The notes below the pieces were generated by a model, which worked only from the letters and a program-made list of their open reading frames with translations, was not told the origin of the DNA and did not search any database. This document shows, piece after piece, positions 35,741 to 48,300 of a stretch of 64,000 nt of DNA (the stretch's first letter is position 1; each line of letters begins with the position of its first letter). Source of the stretch: Klebsormidium nitens (lineage: Eukaryota; Streptophyta; Klebsormidiophyceae; Klebsormidiales; Klebsormidiaceae); the NCBI GenBank assembly GCA_000708835.1, contig DF236965.1, positions 190,700 through 254,699 on the forward strand, in the 5' to 3' direction. The translations under genes and the position numbers were made by a program.

Positions 35741-36106
35741 AGTTAATACTCTACCCAAAAAAGAGAACGATCAGATCGTACGGCTTTCGAAGCCGCGTTC
35801 ACTGCTGGTGACATGGTTTCGCTGTACGACCAAACCCAAGTTTGTCCTAGCAGATTCGACCGTCCAGTCAACCCAGGTTTTTCATCGAAACCGTCCGTGT
35901 AAAGGACCGGACGGCCTTACGTGCACCGTTGATACAACGACCTTGACTTATGGTAATTTCACCCCGCACGTGTGACGCGGCAATGAGGCCGGCCGCCGCA
36001 TGACCCGAATTAATTCAGTGCAAGGTTCACCTTGCAGGCATTGACGTCATCGTTTCGTCACCGAGTGATGGCTGAATATATTCCTGTACGCGTTTTGTGA
36101 GTTTTC

Positions 36107-36128
36107 TTTTTTTTTTTTTTTTTTTTTT
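36107..36128. repeat. Poly-T tract (22 T)
   Basis: An uninterrupted run of 22 T residues preceded by gttttc and followed by ag. Read on the minus strand it is a poly-A tail-like run, so it may mark the 3' end of an old retrotransposed copy, or be simple slippage. Confidence 0.9.
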
Positions 36129-36235
36129 AGTAGCCGCTAGACCAAGCGCAAGACTCGATGACTGCGATATAGCAATGGATTATGATGGTCACTGGTACTA
36201 CCGGGACTAGTACCAAGGTCTATGCATGATAGGTG

Positions 36236-36243
36236 TATAAATA
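36236..36243 (+). promoter_or_regulatory. TATA box (TATAAATA), probable promoter of the NTF2-like gene
   Basis: A consensus TATAAATA lies upstream of the NTF2-like gene on the same strand. About 85 bases downstream, a strong splice donor (cag|gtgaga near 36326) is found without any ATG between, consistent with a non-coding first exon and an intron reaching the coding exon near 36955. Confidence 0.5.
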
Positions 36244-36954
36244 TCAGCAGGAGTGGGCAAGGAGCGAGCAATTCGAACGTGCTCTTGACAGGTTGCCTGT
36301 TGTCTGCTAGGTCTGTGGAGCTACAGGTGAGACGGAACTGGGCGCTTGCATGGAGCCTCTCACTTGCCTTTCAAGTCTCCCGCGCGTCGGACTATCTCAG
36401 TACATATACGTTTGGCGGATAGCTAACTCATGGACCACACTGATCGTGGCTGAATGCATCATCTTGCCAGGCTTTCTCCTTCAACCTGAGTTATCTATTT
36501 CTTGGGTACAGTTTTTATATGTAAGGTCGCAGCGTCATAAGAAGTTGGTATGAAAGCCGCATCATGGGAGGAAGTGTCTGTTCTTTCTTTTTGAAAGGAT
36601 ACATGCTGAGTCACTTTGCACTTATTGAAGCAATCTCTGACTGGATTGGCAATGGCCGCCATGAATATTCCTGTGACATTAAAAAGCATAAATGTACATG
36701 GTGTACTTCTAGTATCCTAGCGCATGAATCTGACAGAAAGCCGCCATAATCTGCGGATTTTTCAATTTGTTCCTGTGGTCGGAGACAGGTGCCATTCTTT
36801 CGAATGATGAAAGACCTGACTTCTCACATAAACTCCTTTTCCAAGCTGCAGAATGCTTCCAATCTCAATGAATACCTGGTCTTGAAACCCTTTCATCATC
36901 AGATCCTCTTTGCCTCCTGGCAGCAATGATGGCCGTCCGACATCGCCTTTTCAG

Positions 36955-38156
36955 CCAGCCACGTGCCGACGACGTTCTTGGTGGCACTGTTGCTTATCTT
37001 AGCGGATGGGGCTCCCGGTGTAACTAGTGGCCCTACTGCTGAGGAAAAACTTCAAAAGATGACCGAGCTGTTCAGCTACCTCCTAGACAAGGACATTCCA
37101 AAGTTCCAGGCGGGATTCACGGACGACGCAATTCATAAGTACGCAGGGGGCCCAGGGCTGCCTTATACCGGACCCTTCAAGGTGAGCTAGCGGACAGTCC
37201 CGCCTAATCAATGAGCGACCCGTTGCTATGACCAGTCTTCAATACAGGCAGGAGGATCCAGCCTCAATGTAGAAACAGAGACTATTATCTCGCTCAAAAC
37301 TGACCTCAGCCCGAGTGCGCATGGTCTCAAAAAGGTGATACTTTCAATCGGACCTGGTTTTGATTGTCACTTCACATTTGGTCTCAATTGGGTCCCAACT
37401 TGCAAAGCTAAGCTTTCAGCTTTCTAAGGTTCCCTAGCCGTGTTTTCAGTGGCCTGCAAGGGAGAGATGGACTTCGAGTTCGCTTTGAGCAATTCGAGGA
37501 GGCCACGGTTTTGACCTTCTCAATTATGTACGAATCGATTAGTGGATTCCTTTGTGCCTGAATAAAAGGAATTCACGGAGAGGCGGCTGCTTTGATTTGC
37601 ATCTACTTTGCTATATAAGCAACAAGACTCCTCAGGAAAGAACGTTTCCCATCTTGCCAAAACCCCTTCTCTAGTCTTCGAATAGGTTCCTAGTGGAACG
37701 ACCTTTGCTTCTATATTGACCTAGGCCCCCATTCATCTTTCAATTCAATCAAAACAGAGGCGCCAGACATCCCTGCTTGGTCCACCTCGTTCTTGGCTTG
37801 TGCTTGATTGAGTGGTCTGCGTGTCACTACAGGGTCAAGACAGCTTTGTGCGGGCCCAAGAGATTTATTTATCCGTGTTCAACGCCACCCGGCGCTCTGT
37901 TGACCTTGCGGTCAGTCCGAGCACTGGCAAAGTGATTGCCCAAATTGATGCGGGGATCATAGGGATAGAAACAGGGGTGGAGTTTGATGAGGACTGTTTC
38001 CTCTACATAACTTTAAACGACGATCTTCTGGTCACTAGGATTATTGAGAACTGCAACTCGTTGGCTGAGTTCGTTGCTCTCCAGTCGAAGCCTTGTGCCA
38101 AAATGATTGAAGAGTGCGCAAAGCAGCACGACAAGAAGGGCGAAAAGGTTGAGTAA
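36955..38156 (+). CDS. Small NTF2/SnoaL-like protein with hydrophobic leader; 5' end unresolved
   Basis: Two coding exons are clear: 36955-37181 and 37833-38156 (stop TAA), joined in phase 0. The leader VPTTFLVALLLILADGAPG looks like a signal peptide, so the protein probably enters the secretory pathway. The mature part (about 165 residues) reads as an NTF2-like alpha+beta cone: KLQKMTELFSYLLDKDIPKF, LPYTGPFKGQDSFVRAQEIY, a long beta segment with VIAQIDAGIIGIETGVEFDE, and a helical Lys-rich C-terminus with two cysteines. I do not know a substrate. There is no in-frame ATG before the leader: an in-frame TGA lies at 36927-36929. ATGs at 36926 and 36929 are in another frame, one base out. A missing upstream exon, a one-base error or a real frameshift are all possible. 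Confidence 0.6.
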
Positions 38157-39382
38157 AGGAGGCTCGTCTAAGAATGGACTAGGGCAGAAGCTCGATAACA
38201 TGGCCAATACGAAGTCTGGATTTTAGCGCTCTAGCTAAATCGAAGCTAATGGACATCGGAAATGGCAGATAAGCACTAAACAAGGAAAGCGATCAATGCG
38301 CGAACTTGGATGGGGCTTTTGACATGGTTTGAGGATCTTAACCCAGTACTTCACCCACCATATAGCATTACAGTCGGATACAAGGCGTCCGATTTAGATT
38401 TAGGAGCTTGTGGAGTGCATGATATAGAGGTAGTTATCAGCGCCTGGAATGGTAAAGTTTGATGCGTACAGCTTGTATTGTATGGTATGTCCAATGACGG
38501 TGTTCAAGAAGCCTTCCAGCATGCTCATACACAAGTGAGTCCGTTCGCCATATTTCACCAGATCTTAAATTTTGCTAGCAATCTTCAATCAAATCCTTAA
38601 CATGTATATTGAGACTCGAACCTCAGAGCTCTAGGCTAGCTAGCCATGATGCGACTTGCAAGGCGCCTGCCTGAGGAGCCAACACCAGTTTCAGAATCTC
38701 ACATGTGCCATGACACGTGGACGCGTTGCTGCTTAATGTGCAGACAGTTTGAGAAAGTGCACACCAAATTCTCCAATTCATGGTACCACGTGCACGTGCG
38801 CATGCAAACGCTTAAATCCGACGACTGCCTGACATATATTGTAGTATTGGTGCAAGCTCAGACCCACTTCCAGTTGTGCGAATGTACACCAAATAATTGC
38901 AATCTAGTGTCAAGTTGGAAGTATCGTACACGCCATTGCCTCAACCAGTTGACATGAGGAATAAAACCGGTGACCACTCACAGTCTGGGCTGTGAGTATA
39001 GCTACGTAATGACCACCGAAAACCTGGAGAAAGTGCCAACGCGTCCAGAATGCGTGCTCGGCACAAAGCCTTGACACCATCTCCAAGTCTGCCTCGGTCC
39101 ATCCTTTTAATACCAACCCAGCTTCTTCTCGGGGAAGTCGTAAACTCGGTCGAGGGTGTTGAGCTTATGTCACTCGACCAATCAGATCGCTGGGTTGGTT
39201 CCTGAAGACTCTTATCGAGCCTCCTAGACATGACAGAAGGCTCGGATCAAAGGCCAGAGTGTTCAGAAAGGTACAGTGGGCTAACTAGGAAAGCGGCTTG
39301 GATGCTACATCCGCCTGGCAACAATGGTTCAGTGTCAAACATATGTTGGTATTTTACAGTGTCGTGGACGGCTTTGTCCGCC
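38157..39382. other. Convergent intergenic region between the NTF2-like gene and SEC5
   Basis: This 1.2-kb region should contain two 3' UTRs. Open frames at 38646-38957 (+) and 38910-39231 (-) overlap each other and show no motif or splice context. No repeat stood out. Confidence 0.45.
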
Positions 39383-42300
39383 CTATGTCAAATCCTCCGC
39401 ATCCGTCGGTCGCCTACTTGACCAGCCTGTTCTAGAACTGGCTGCTTGCCTACTCGAACTCGCCACGCTATACACACTGGGCGCGGGCGTACTTCGTCCG
39501 TAAGTATCGAGCCCATCGCCGCCATACCCCATTGCTGCTTGGTGCACGGGGGACCGTGGTGGAACCCTCGAAGCTGGCCGGTACGCGTCGCTGATGTCAC
39601 TGTCTTGGCTCGAGAGAGAGGACGTCCGTCGATGCTGCCTGTCCGTTCGGTTAGACGCTGCTCCAGGAGGCGGAGTAGAGATTGACTGGTTTCCCAAAGG
39701 CGGGGCTGACGTAGCTGCCGGAAGAGGGGGCTGCCACCCGTTAGGGGTTTGTGAGCTTGGTCGGGCACGGCTCTGAGAGGGTGCTGGTGCCGACCGTGCG
39801 TGGGGGGGTGGCGTCAGACCACCCCCGCTTGCTTCCATGAGGCCCCCTTCCTTGAAGCAGATGACGTTGATGCGAGTCCGCTTCAGCTCCTGCAGACGGG
39901 CTGAGTGCCTTGAGGACAGGGGCAAGAACGGCTGATCGTTCCAACGAGTAGAGCGGACATATTGCACCTAGTCCATCAGGCACCACAGAAGCTAATGCAA
40001 ATCAACACGTGCACAATGCACAATCCGAAGACTGCTAAGGCACAATTTTACAACCCTTGACGACAGCCTTGATGTTACTGTCGACCAAACTCAATCCCCT
40101 CGATCGTTGAACTCCGATCGTTACAGCGCGTCGGCATGCTCAACCGACTGCTTTCTCCCAGGATGCCTGCTGAATTGCCTGTGCCTGCTTGTTTCTCCTC
40201 GTGTCCGCTCCTCATTATCGAAGTCGAGAGAAAACAAACCCTCGGCGATCGTCCAGTGTCCTCACAACCAGACACCTCCAGACCGAACGCGCAATCTCGT
40301 TGCAAAATTCAAAAGCTTCGAAGCTTTGAATCACTTACCGGCTCCAGGAACCTGGCGTTGGCCGCCTTGGCCGCCGCCTGCGCTTCCTCGACTGCCCCCA
40401 CAGGGCTGGCCGCGGGTGACTCCCCGAGGTCAAGTTCGTCCGTACTGTCGGCCCTGCTGGTGCGCCGCGAGTGGCCTGGGGTGCTTTCGGCAAGAACCTT
40501 GTCCTGGAGCACGGCCCGCAGCGCCGTTACGGTTTCTTCGAACGCATCCGTCGCGAACGGCGCGAGCACGATGTCGAGGTAATCGACCTGTGGGGGAGAG
40601 GTTGGTGACCTTTGTTAGCTAACAGAGACTGGGGAGTAGTAAGGAGAACCTCGCCGGTAGGATCGTGTTAGCAAAGAGATTCGCAAGGTGAGTTGGACAG
40701 AAGCAAAGAAATGAAAGTGAGTATGGTCGGTGTCAGTGACAGAGGAAGTGCGGCATCAATTGGGACTTTCCACCAAGGTTGGGAGTCTCCTTCAAGGCCC
40801 GCGACGAATGCAGGACCATGGCATGGAGAAACAACGACTCCGCCACTAGAGACCAATCGCATGTCGCTCAAGTTACTTTGTCAAGATGCAACTCATTCGT
40901 CAAACGCTCCAAGCGAGGACACCGTGCCTCAGTTGAATCTGGGGTATGTTTCTCAGGTCGGAAGCAAAAGTCAAGTGCACAACGTTGTTAAACCAAACGA
41001 GTACAAACGCATGCTACTTGGCGGGCGAAGCCTCTACATCGACGACCATCGGCCGGCCACACTCCGCTTGCTCCCAGCAACGGGCGCGTACAGCGGATTC
41101 TCACCTCCAGCATCAGCTGCGCGTACCCGTTCGCGTCCAGCGTTCGGATGCGCTCTCGGCAGGAGCTGCGCAGGAAGGCGAACAGGCTCTCCGCCAACAC
41201 GCTGATGGCCTTGCCCACGAACGGCCGAGCGCAGGCGTGCACCTGCAAAGAGGATCCGCTCCGCTCAGCCTGGTTCGACAATTCTGATCGACTCTGAGCG
41301 GTTAATTAAACGGGGTTGCTCTGCTTATGTCCCTAATGTCTAGCTGTCTTTCATCTTTCGACACTCGTGCCGGGGTCAAATCTGCGGGCCGGAACACGTT
41401 ATCTTTGAGATGCTCTTTGTGCGTTGAGTGACCTGAACTTTGATGGAGTACAAACGGCTTTCGAGTCGTGAGACAAGATACTCGGTGCTGTTCTTTTATT
41501 TCACGGTTCTTCTCTTTTGAGTCTTAAACGCCTTTTGCAGTCACCTGAATGTTTCATTTTCGTGCCGACATTGGTGTCCTTTCGGAAACTTCATGAGGTT
41601 TGAAAGTTCGTGTTTTCCGGATAAGCCGAGACATTTCCTGAGCCCCAGTAGCTTTGCTGCTACTCAACCTTCTGCTTTCCGCTTCTATTTTCGCGGCATT
41701 CCGTCTTTATCCTTCCATTGCCATTTCGAAACATCCAGTTGCAGTCAAAACAGCTCGAGTTCGGTACCCACCTCGGCATGGACCGCTACAAGGGGGTGTA
41801 GCAGCTCCAGGACTGCATCCCGCAGGCCTTTCACCGGGGGCGCCTGGCCCCACGGAGTGTTGTCCTCCAACAGATACGCAGTCACAGCAGGGCCCAGCAA
41901 CGCAGCCTGCACACCGAAAAGCCATCAACTAGTTGTCAGCTTAGTCCGCTCTAGCAGTTGACATACCTCTAAACCCCCTGGATGTCGAGGCCGTTCTCTG
42001 TCCATGTTGGTTTTCCTTTCCAAACGATTGAATTACGTGCAATCCGCGAACGAGATGGAAGATTCAGTGGAACGACTTTGGTTGTCGACTCCCAACGCGG
42101 TGAGTGATTATGAAGTGCACCTTATCTCGATCCCAATTCTTTCAATGCTCGCACTTTTCCGGAACTTTCTCATGGTTTCACGCAAAACCCAGATCTAGTA
42201 ACCCAACCCAATTGAGACCAGGAAAAGAAAGAAGCGGCGCGCCTCTAGGTTAAGCTCTGGAAGGCCCACCGCCAAGCTGCACAAAATCAGGACCAACCAA

Positions 42301-45300
42301 CACATAGCCCCACCTTCCGCTCGAGGTAGTCTTCCAGCAGCCGCTCTTCCAGCGCTGACAAACTCTCCGACACCTCGGCGACTCCCGTAGCTCCGCTCAA
42401 GTCCTGCTGCGCCGCTGCGGCGGCTGCCGCTGCTGCCTCCCGCTCCTCTAGTTGCTTCTCGTAGTCGGGCCGGGGACCCCCCCGGTGGGGCCGACTCGGG
42501 CTGGTTGCAGGGTTGGTGTGGAGAGGGAGGGAGGAAGGGGTCCAGAGGGATTGGTACCTGTGGAGAAAGGGCGAGACGGCATTTGACATGTGTTTCTTTT
42601 GGTAGTTGAGGGGAGGAAGGGGCAATACTAGGTCGACCAGTGCGACGATTCAGTGACGTCTTGTAACACATGCTTTGTCTTGGTTGGTCTAAATCTTGCA
42701 GGGGAAGAAGAACGCAAGGACATAGACGATTGAGGAGCGCGAAGCAAATGTGAATAAGCAGTGAAACCTCCTTTCTGTGAGCTGGTACTGCACGACGGAT
42801 TTGGCAACCTACAAAGCCACAACAAGCCGACCTCATGCCAAAGCCTGCCGTTTCTACTTCCTCGTCGTACTCATTTCTGCTCCCACTTTCTGCAACCAGT
42901 CAATGCTCTCCAGAATCGAGGCTGATCCGGATAATTGAGCTGTCGGCCACTCACTGCTTGACCAGCTCCCGCACCAGGAACGTCCGCACATATGCGCTGT
43001 TGCTGAGCAGCAGCATGATCTTCTGCTGCACGGACTCCGCGCGCCGTCCGACGGTGGGCAGGGCGAACTCCCCCTCGCTCGCGGTGTTCGGGCCCGCCCC
43101 TTCCCGGCCGTCCGGAGACTGGAGGCCCGCGGAAGAGCCGACGGCGTCCGTGTGCATCTTGGTCAGGCACTCTGTAAAGGTGCGGAGGGAAATGAGGGAC
43201 TTTTACATGCATGCAGGCGGATGGTGATTCTTTCCTGGACAGGTACCAGACTAAGAGAGGAGCGTTCATGAGGAGCTTGAAAACACGCGCGGAGGACTTG
43301 TCACTGAAGCAGAGCTTGCCCGGAATCACCGTAGCCTCTGCTTGAAGTACATTTTCATTGACACCCAGTTTGACCCATTCTCATTCTCAAAGGCCTCAAG
43401 CAAAAAATAACGTCCGAAACAAGGCGAGGGCAGAAGGCCTCTGCGCACCTGTGTAGTCCTGGAAGCAGTCGAAGAAGGTGGAGCGGACGCTGTCCTGCAT
43501 GGAGCGGACGGCGGACTCCAGGGCCTCGTCTTTTCCGAACTCCGCCAGCTGGCCCTGCGGCAGCGCACTGCACCAAGGAGGACACACGCAGATTAGAGCT
43601 GAGTCGTCGACTAGAATTATCGCACCCGCGCTTCGCCCGCCTGATGCACCACAAACCTCGGCTCAACAGCACAAATCGGAGCCAAGTCATTGGTAAAAGC
43701 AAGAAGGATGTAGGTATGTGAAATGAAAGCAAAGTCGTCGACTGGAAACAATCGCAACCGTGCTTCGCACACCAAATGCACCACAAGCGTCGGCTCGAAA
43801 GCACGAATCGGAGCCAAGTAAGCAACCGCAACCATACAGAGCACGCTGATGCACCAATGTTCTTGGCGCTTGTTGAGGATGTTGCACTGTCAGCATGGTG
43901 TGCTTGAACACTTCCGAAAGACGAGAGATCAGGAGAAAGTTTTGAAGCTGGTCGAACATGAGCAACCAGGAAACGGTAAAGATAAGCGGGGCCTGCTTAC
44001 TCTGCCACGTGGTCCAGCGCGGTCGTCAGCATGTCCCCAAACCGCAGGGGAAACGCAGACACGGCATACGGGGTCAGATTCCGGGCCGCCGTTGGCACCG
44101 GAACCCAGTCCTCCTCGTACGAGAGCTCCCGGGTGGTGCCGCGCATCAAGGTGCACAGCCGCAGGACGAAGACACGTGTCACCTGGCGGTAAGGCGAATG
44201 ATCAATAAGTTTACAGGCTTATCAGCCCAGTTGTGCGTCCGGAAAAACCCTCTCCCTTAACTACCTGGTCTTTTGAACCAACTGTGTGAACCTTATACAG
44301 CCAATTTTCTAAGAAGCTTTTGGCGTGCCTCGAAAGAAGGTCTTCACACACAGCACTATCCAGGTCCGTATACAGTGACGTTCCTTGGAGGCTCGGTGAA
44401 CAGAACATGCCAGAAGGGTTCACTCAGTTGCAGATTGCTGGATGACTACGAGCAGATTGCATCATCGTCAGGCTCGGTACGTACCTCTGTCCGCAAGACC
44501 AGCATGGCCTGCACCGCAGAATGCGGCGCACAGTCCTTCTCCTTGAGCGCGCTGCACGCCTTGGCCACTTCCAGCACTGCTTCCCGCATGTACGGACGCA
44601 GCACCGTGGCCTCCGCCAACGTCATGAACGTGCTCTGGACCTGGAAAATGCAGGCGAGAGAAGGTCAAACTGGCTGTCATTCTGTTTTATGGCAGCCAAT
44701 CTTACTGGGAAAGAAAGCACTTGATGATGCTCGGTTCAGCGCAACCAGGTCCTTAGGCCTGTAGGTTTCAAGCCCTGTGAGAGGAGTCTGACTCACGTAA
44801 GATGAGCACAGGAGGAATGAAGGGTGACAACAGTATCCAGAATGCGGCTACTTCCGTCAATCTTGACACTGGGGTTCCAAAGCTCAAGCTGCAGTGCACA
44901 TTCACGAGGGGCACAAAGAGCCCTTTCAACCAACGAATGGTCCAAATCCAGGAATCATTTCAAAAACATATAAGGCCGTTGCCAAGTTTGATGCAGAGTC
45001 GTAGATAAGGAAACACATAGACCGAGGTGTCAGAGTACTCCGAAAGTCTGGAGCGTCCCTCAGGTATCCAGCCACTGCGCCTCGATCTGAGACAGTCGTA
45101 CCAGTGAGAATCCTCAAAACAACATCAATTCTCTCATCCTTCAGCAATTTGTAATACCAAGTCTGACCTTACAGTACTGAGGCTGTCAGAGCCACAGTCA
45201 ACATCCCCCGAACACTGGCATCGAGCAGTCAGACCAGCGTACTTCATGATACCGACAGCAGCAAAATCACCAGATTCCAGATTCAAAGCCAGTTGGCAGC

Positions 45301-48300
45301 GACTGCTTACCTTGGTTTCATAAGCGCCCAGGATCCCCAGCACCATCTGCTCGACCTCTTCTTGCGGGTGCTTGATGTAGCGGCTGTCCTTCTCATCTTC
45401 CTTGTAGTAGGACGGAAACTTAGCTGCCAACGCCTTCGCCTTCTGCCCATTCGCGCCCTGCTCCTCCAGCTGGTTCGGCAGGTCGTTCGCCTGCATGATG
45501 CAATCGTGGGAATCTTCTTGGCGAAAAGTGTAGCTTGTCAAGCATGTTCAAAAAGGGATGCATTGAAACTTGTGCAAGAATCACCAGCATCCTGCAGCGT
45601 GTGTAGATTGTCGCTTGTGGGCCACGAGTATCTTGAGGCGAGACCTGTAGGTTGTCAAGCATGTTCAGAATACAAGATAAATGATCGAGACTTTCGAAAA
45701 AATCGCGACTGTCATGCTGTGTGTGTAGATTGCCGCCCGCGCGTGCCAATCACGAGGATCTTATGGCGAGAACGGTGGGTTGTCAGGATTGTTCAGTAAT
45801 GCCAAGAAATCGATTGGGACTGGTGAAAAGCAACCGTCCTGCAGTGTGTGTACGTCGAAATTGGGCATAACGGGCATGCCTTCGTGTTTCGAAAACGTTA
45901 AGGAGGATGGGAACCCGGTATCGATGTGAACCACAGCGCCAGGTCGTCAAAAGAAGGTGCGCGAAGAATAAGGAAACATCAGCAGCAGAAACCGCAGGCC
46001 AACGACGAAAACGTACGCCACAAACGCAACAGTTTGGGCCGTGGGCCTTCGACTAGGTGGCACAATCTTGTCTAGCCTAGCTTCGTTTTTTGCACGTTGA
46101 ATCGTGTTTGCAAGAAATCGCAAGGATGGCAACACAAGTTGAGGTCTTGGGGCAGCAATCTGCACTGGATGCGGGCGTGCAGCCCCTGTTGAGAATGTGC
46201 TCGACCACTTTCCCTTTTCAAATGGTGCTGAAAGTGGGCTTTCAGACCTTGCTGGCTAAAGGATAATATACGTCCACAAATTGATGGGGTTTGAGTTCGC
46301 TGATGCATTCCTAGAAGACGCAAACGTGCCTCACAAGAAAAACCTGACTTCCACCCGCATAAACTTCGCCGCTGAACCGATGATGGCTCACCTTTGCAAA
46401 CCTGCCGCTGTAGATGGCCAGCCACAACCGCCAGAAGTTGGGCACGTGCTTCACGATGACCGCCGTCAGCCGTCGGATCTGCCGTCCCATAAGTGCGTCC
46501 GCCTCTTCCCCAGCCGCTTCCGATACCCGCAGATCTTCCTGGTATCCGTTTTCGGAACCGAGGAGGAGCGTGAGGTCCACCTGAGACTGCAACGGAAGAG
46601 AAGTCTTTGTTTTAGCATTCATTCCCTCGTACCTGTTTATGCCTAGTCACTTCCACGCCCTCTCCTTTCGACCCACTTTCAAGGAGAGGTTGTGTTTAGG
46701 CAGCTTCGGGTTCACAGAGCGAGCGAGCAGCGAAACATGTAAGCTGTTCCCTGGTCCTGAATTCTTGCAGCGTCGATCTGCAGCGTAGAACCGAGCACGA
46801 ATGGGTAATCCCCTGTCTGAGAGCAAACCCTTTGCTTGTCGTCAAACTAAACTCTTTCGCTTTACCAGTATGTTCCACAATGATGAAGACCCCTGGTCGT
46901 CATGTCTAAACAGTGCCATCTGAAGTATCAAAGGGCGCTCACCCCTTTAGTCTGGTCCTTTTGCAGCTGCTGCCAGCGCGCCTCCGCCTGCACCTTCTCC
47001 CTGACCCGCTCCACGAATGCCTCCATTCGGGCGTCGTGCTCCGCCGCTACGCTCTCCAGCTCGTCACCAATGCGCTTCTCCTGAACAGACAGATACAGCC
47101 AGAATGAGCAGAGCTTCACGGTACACATCACATGAACAAGAGAATGACAGCTGTCGCTTCTATCCTCGATTCACCAGTTTCGCAGACTTTAGGAGCAAAT
47201 GCTCATAGTGGCCTGCATCTGGAGAAAGTGCCAGGCCGTCTTGCTGCTGACATCATCTTCGGTATCGACTTGATCGTCCTCTCCAACAGGTACTCGACAC
47301 AGCTCCCTAAGAGAGCTCAACGTAACATGCTCTTCATTTTCAGCCCCAGTCTTTGAGACACTCAGCTCAATCCCCATCTCCCAAAACTTTCAGACCTTCA
47401 CTGAGGATCGAGCAGCCACCCGCTACAGCACCATCAACCTCACAGCACAACGCACACCACCCATGCTATGAAACTGTGAGGGCTAGCCCAAGTAGCGAAA
47501 CAAGAGACTTTGATCAGCGCAGCTGGTGGCTCCATCCTGATTGATCGGTTGAAACAAAGTCGAGTCTTCAAAGACGAAGATGAACGACGAAAGTTGGGCC
47601 CAACCTCAAACGCACTGCTCGCAAATGAGCGCCCACCTGCGTTTGCAGGTAGTGCCAGATGGGATCGCTGTTGGGCTCCAGCTCGAGCAGCAGCTTGATG
47701 GTGCGCTCCACCTCGGAGGGCTGCGCGCTTGGGCTCTCCAGCGACTTAGTCAGCATGCCCTTGAATTCAGCCACCACTTTATCCACCTCCTCCAGCACGT
47801 TCTGCAGAATGCCAGCCTGCACGGAGAACAAATGACGTCAGCAGCGACGTCTTCGAACGTCTTCCGGCCGGGTGGACGTCTCCCAGTCAAAGTGTCCAGG
47901 AGAGAGACGACACAGTCTCTGCAGGATGCTAGCCGGCACGAGCAACAACGGAGACGTCAGCCACGAGCTGATCGGCTTCAAAAAACGTATCTGACAGGAA
48001 TCAATAGGAATGGTTCCATTTTTTTAGATGCCAGCCTGCGTGAGGACGAATGAGACGTCAGTGCTGACGAAATAGCAATTTTTCCAAGAGCGGAAAAGGC
48101 TGTTCCAGTTGGGGCGTCGGGAGGACGGGCCAGCACAGACTTCCCCAGGACGTTCTGCAGGTATGCTTCCAAACAGACGGGACGTCAGCATGGGCTTGAC
48201 CGGTCTTCCGAACGAAAAGCAGAGAAGATTTTTTAAACTGCAGGTTCTGGCCTGCGCGGGGCATGGAGGAGACGTCAGCGGTGAGCTCGCTGTTCTTCGA

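Larger units (their letters stand above)
35090..36954. promoter_or_regulatory. Divergent promoter region between the bZIP gene and the NTF2-like gene
   Basis: This 1.86-kb region separates two diverging coding regions. It contains a dispersed repeat copy (about 35640-35740), a 22-base T run (36107-36128), a canonical TATA box (36236-36243), and a strong donor gtgaga near 36327 that probably ends a non-coding first exon of the NTF2-like gene. A partial copy of the cgaaaccgtccg-type element arm also appears near 35880-35930. Confidence 0.45.

Noticed and set aside
40107-40622. Plus-strand open frames of 171 and 148 codons
   Set aside because: Shadows opposite SEC5 exon 19 and its intron; no independent support.
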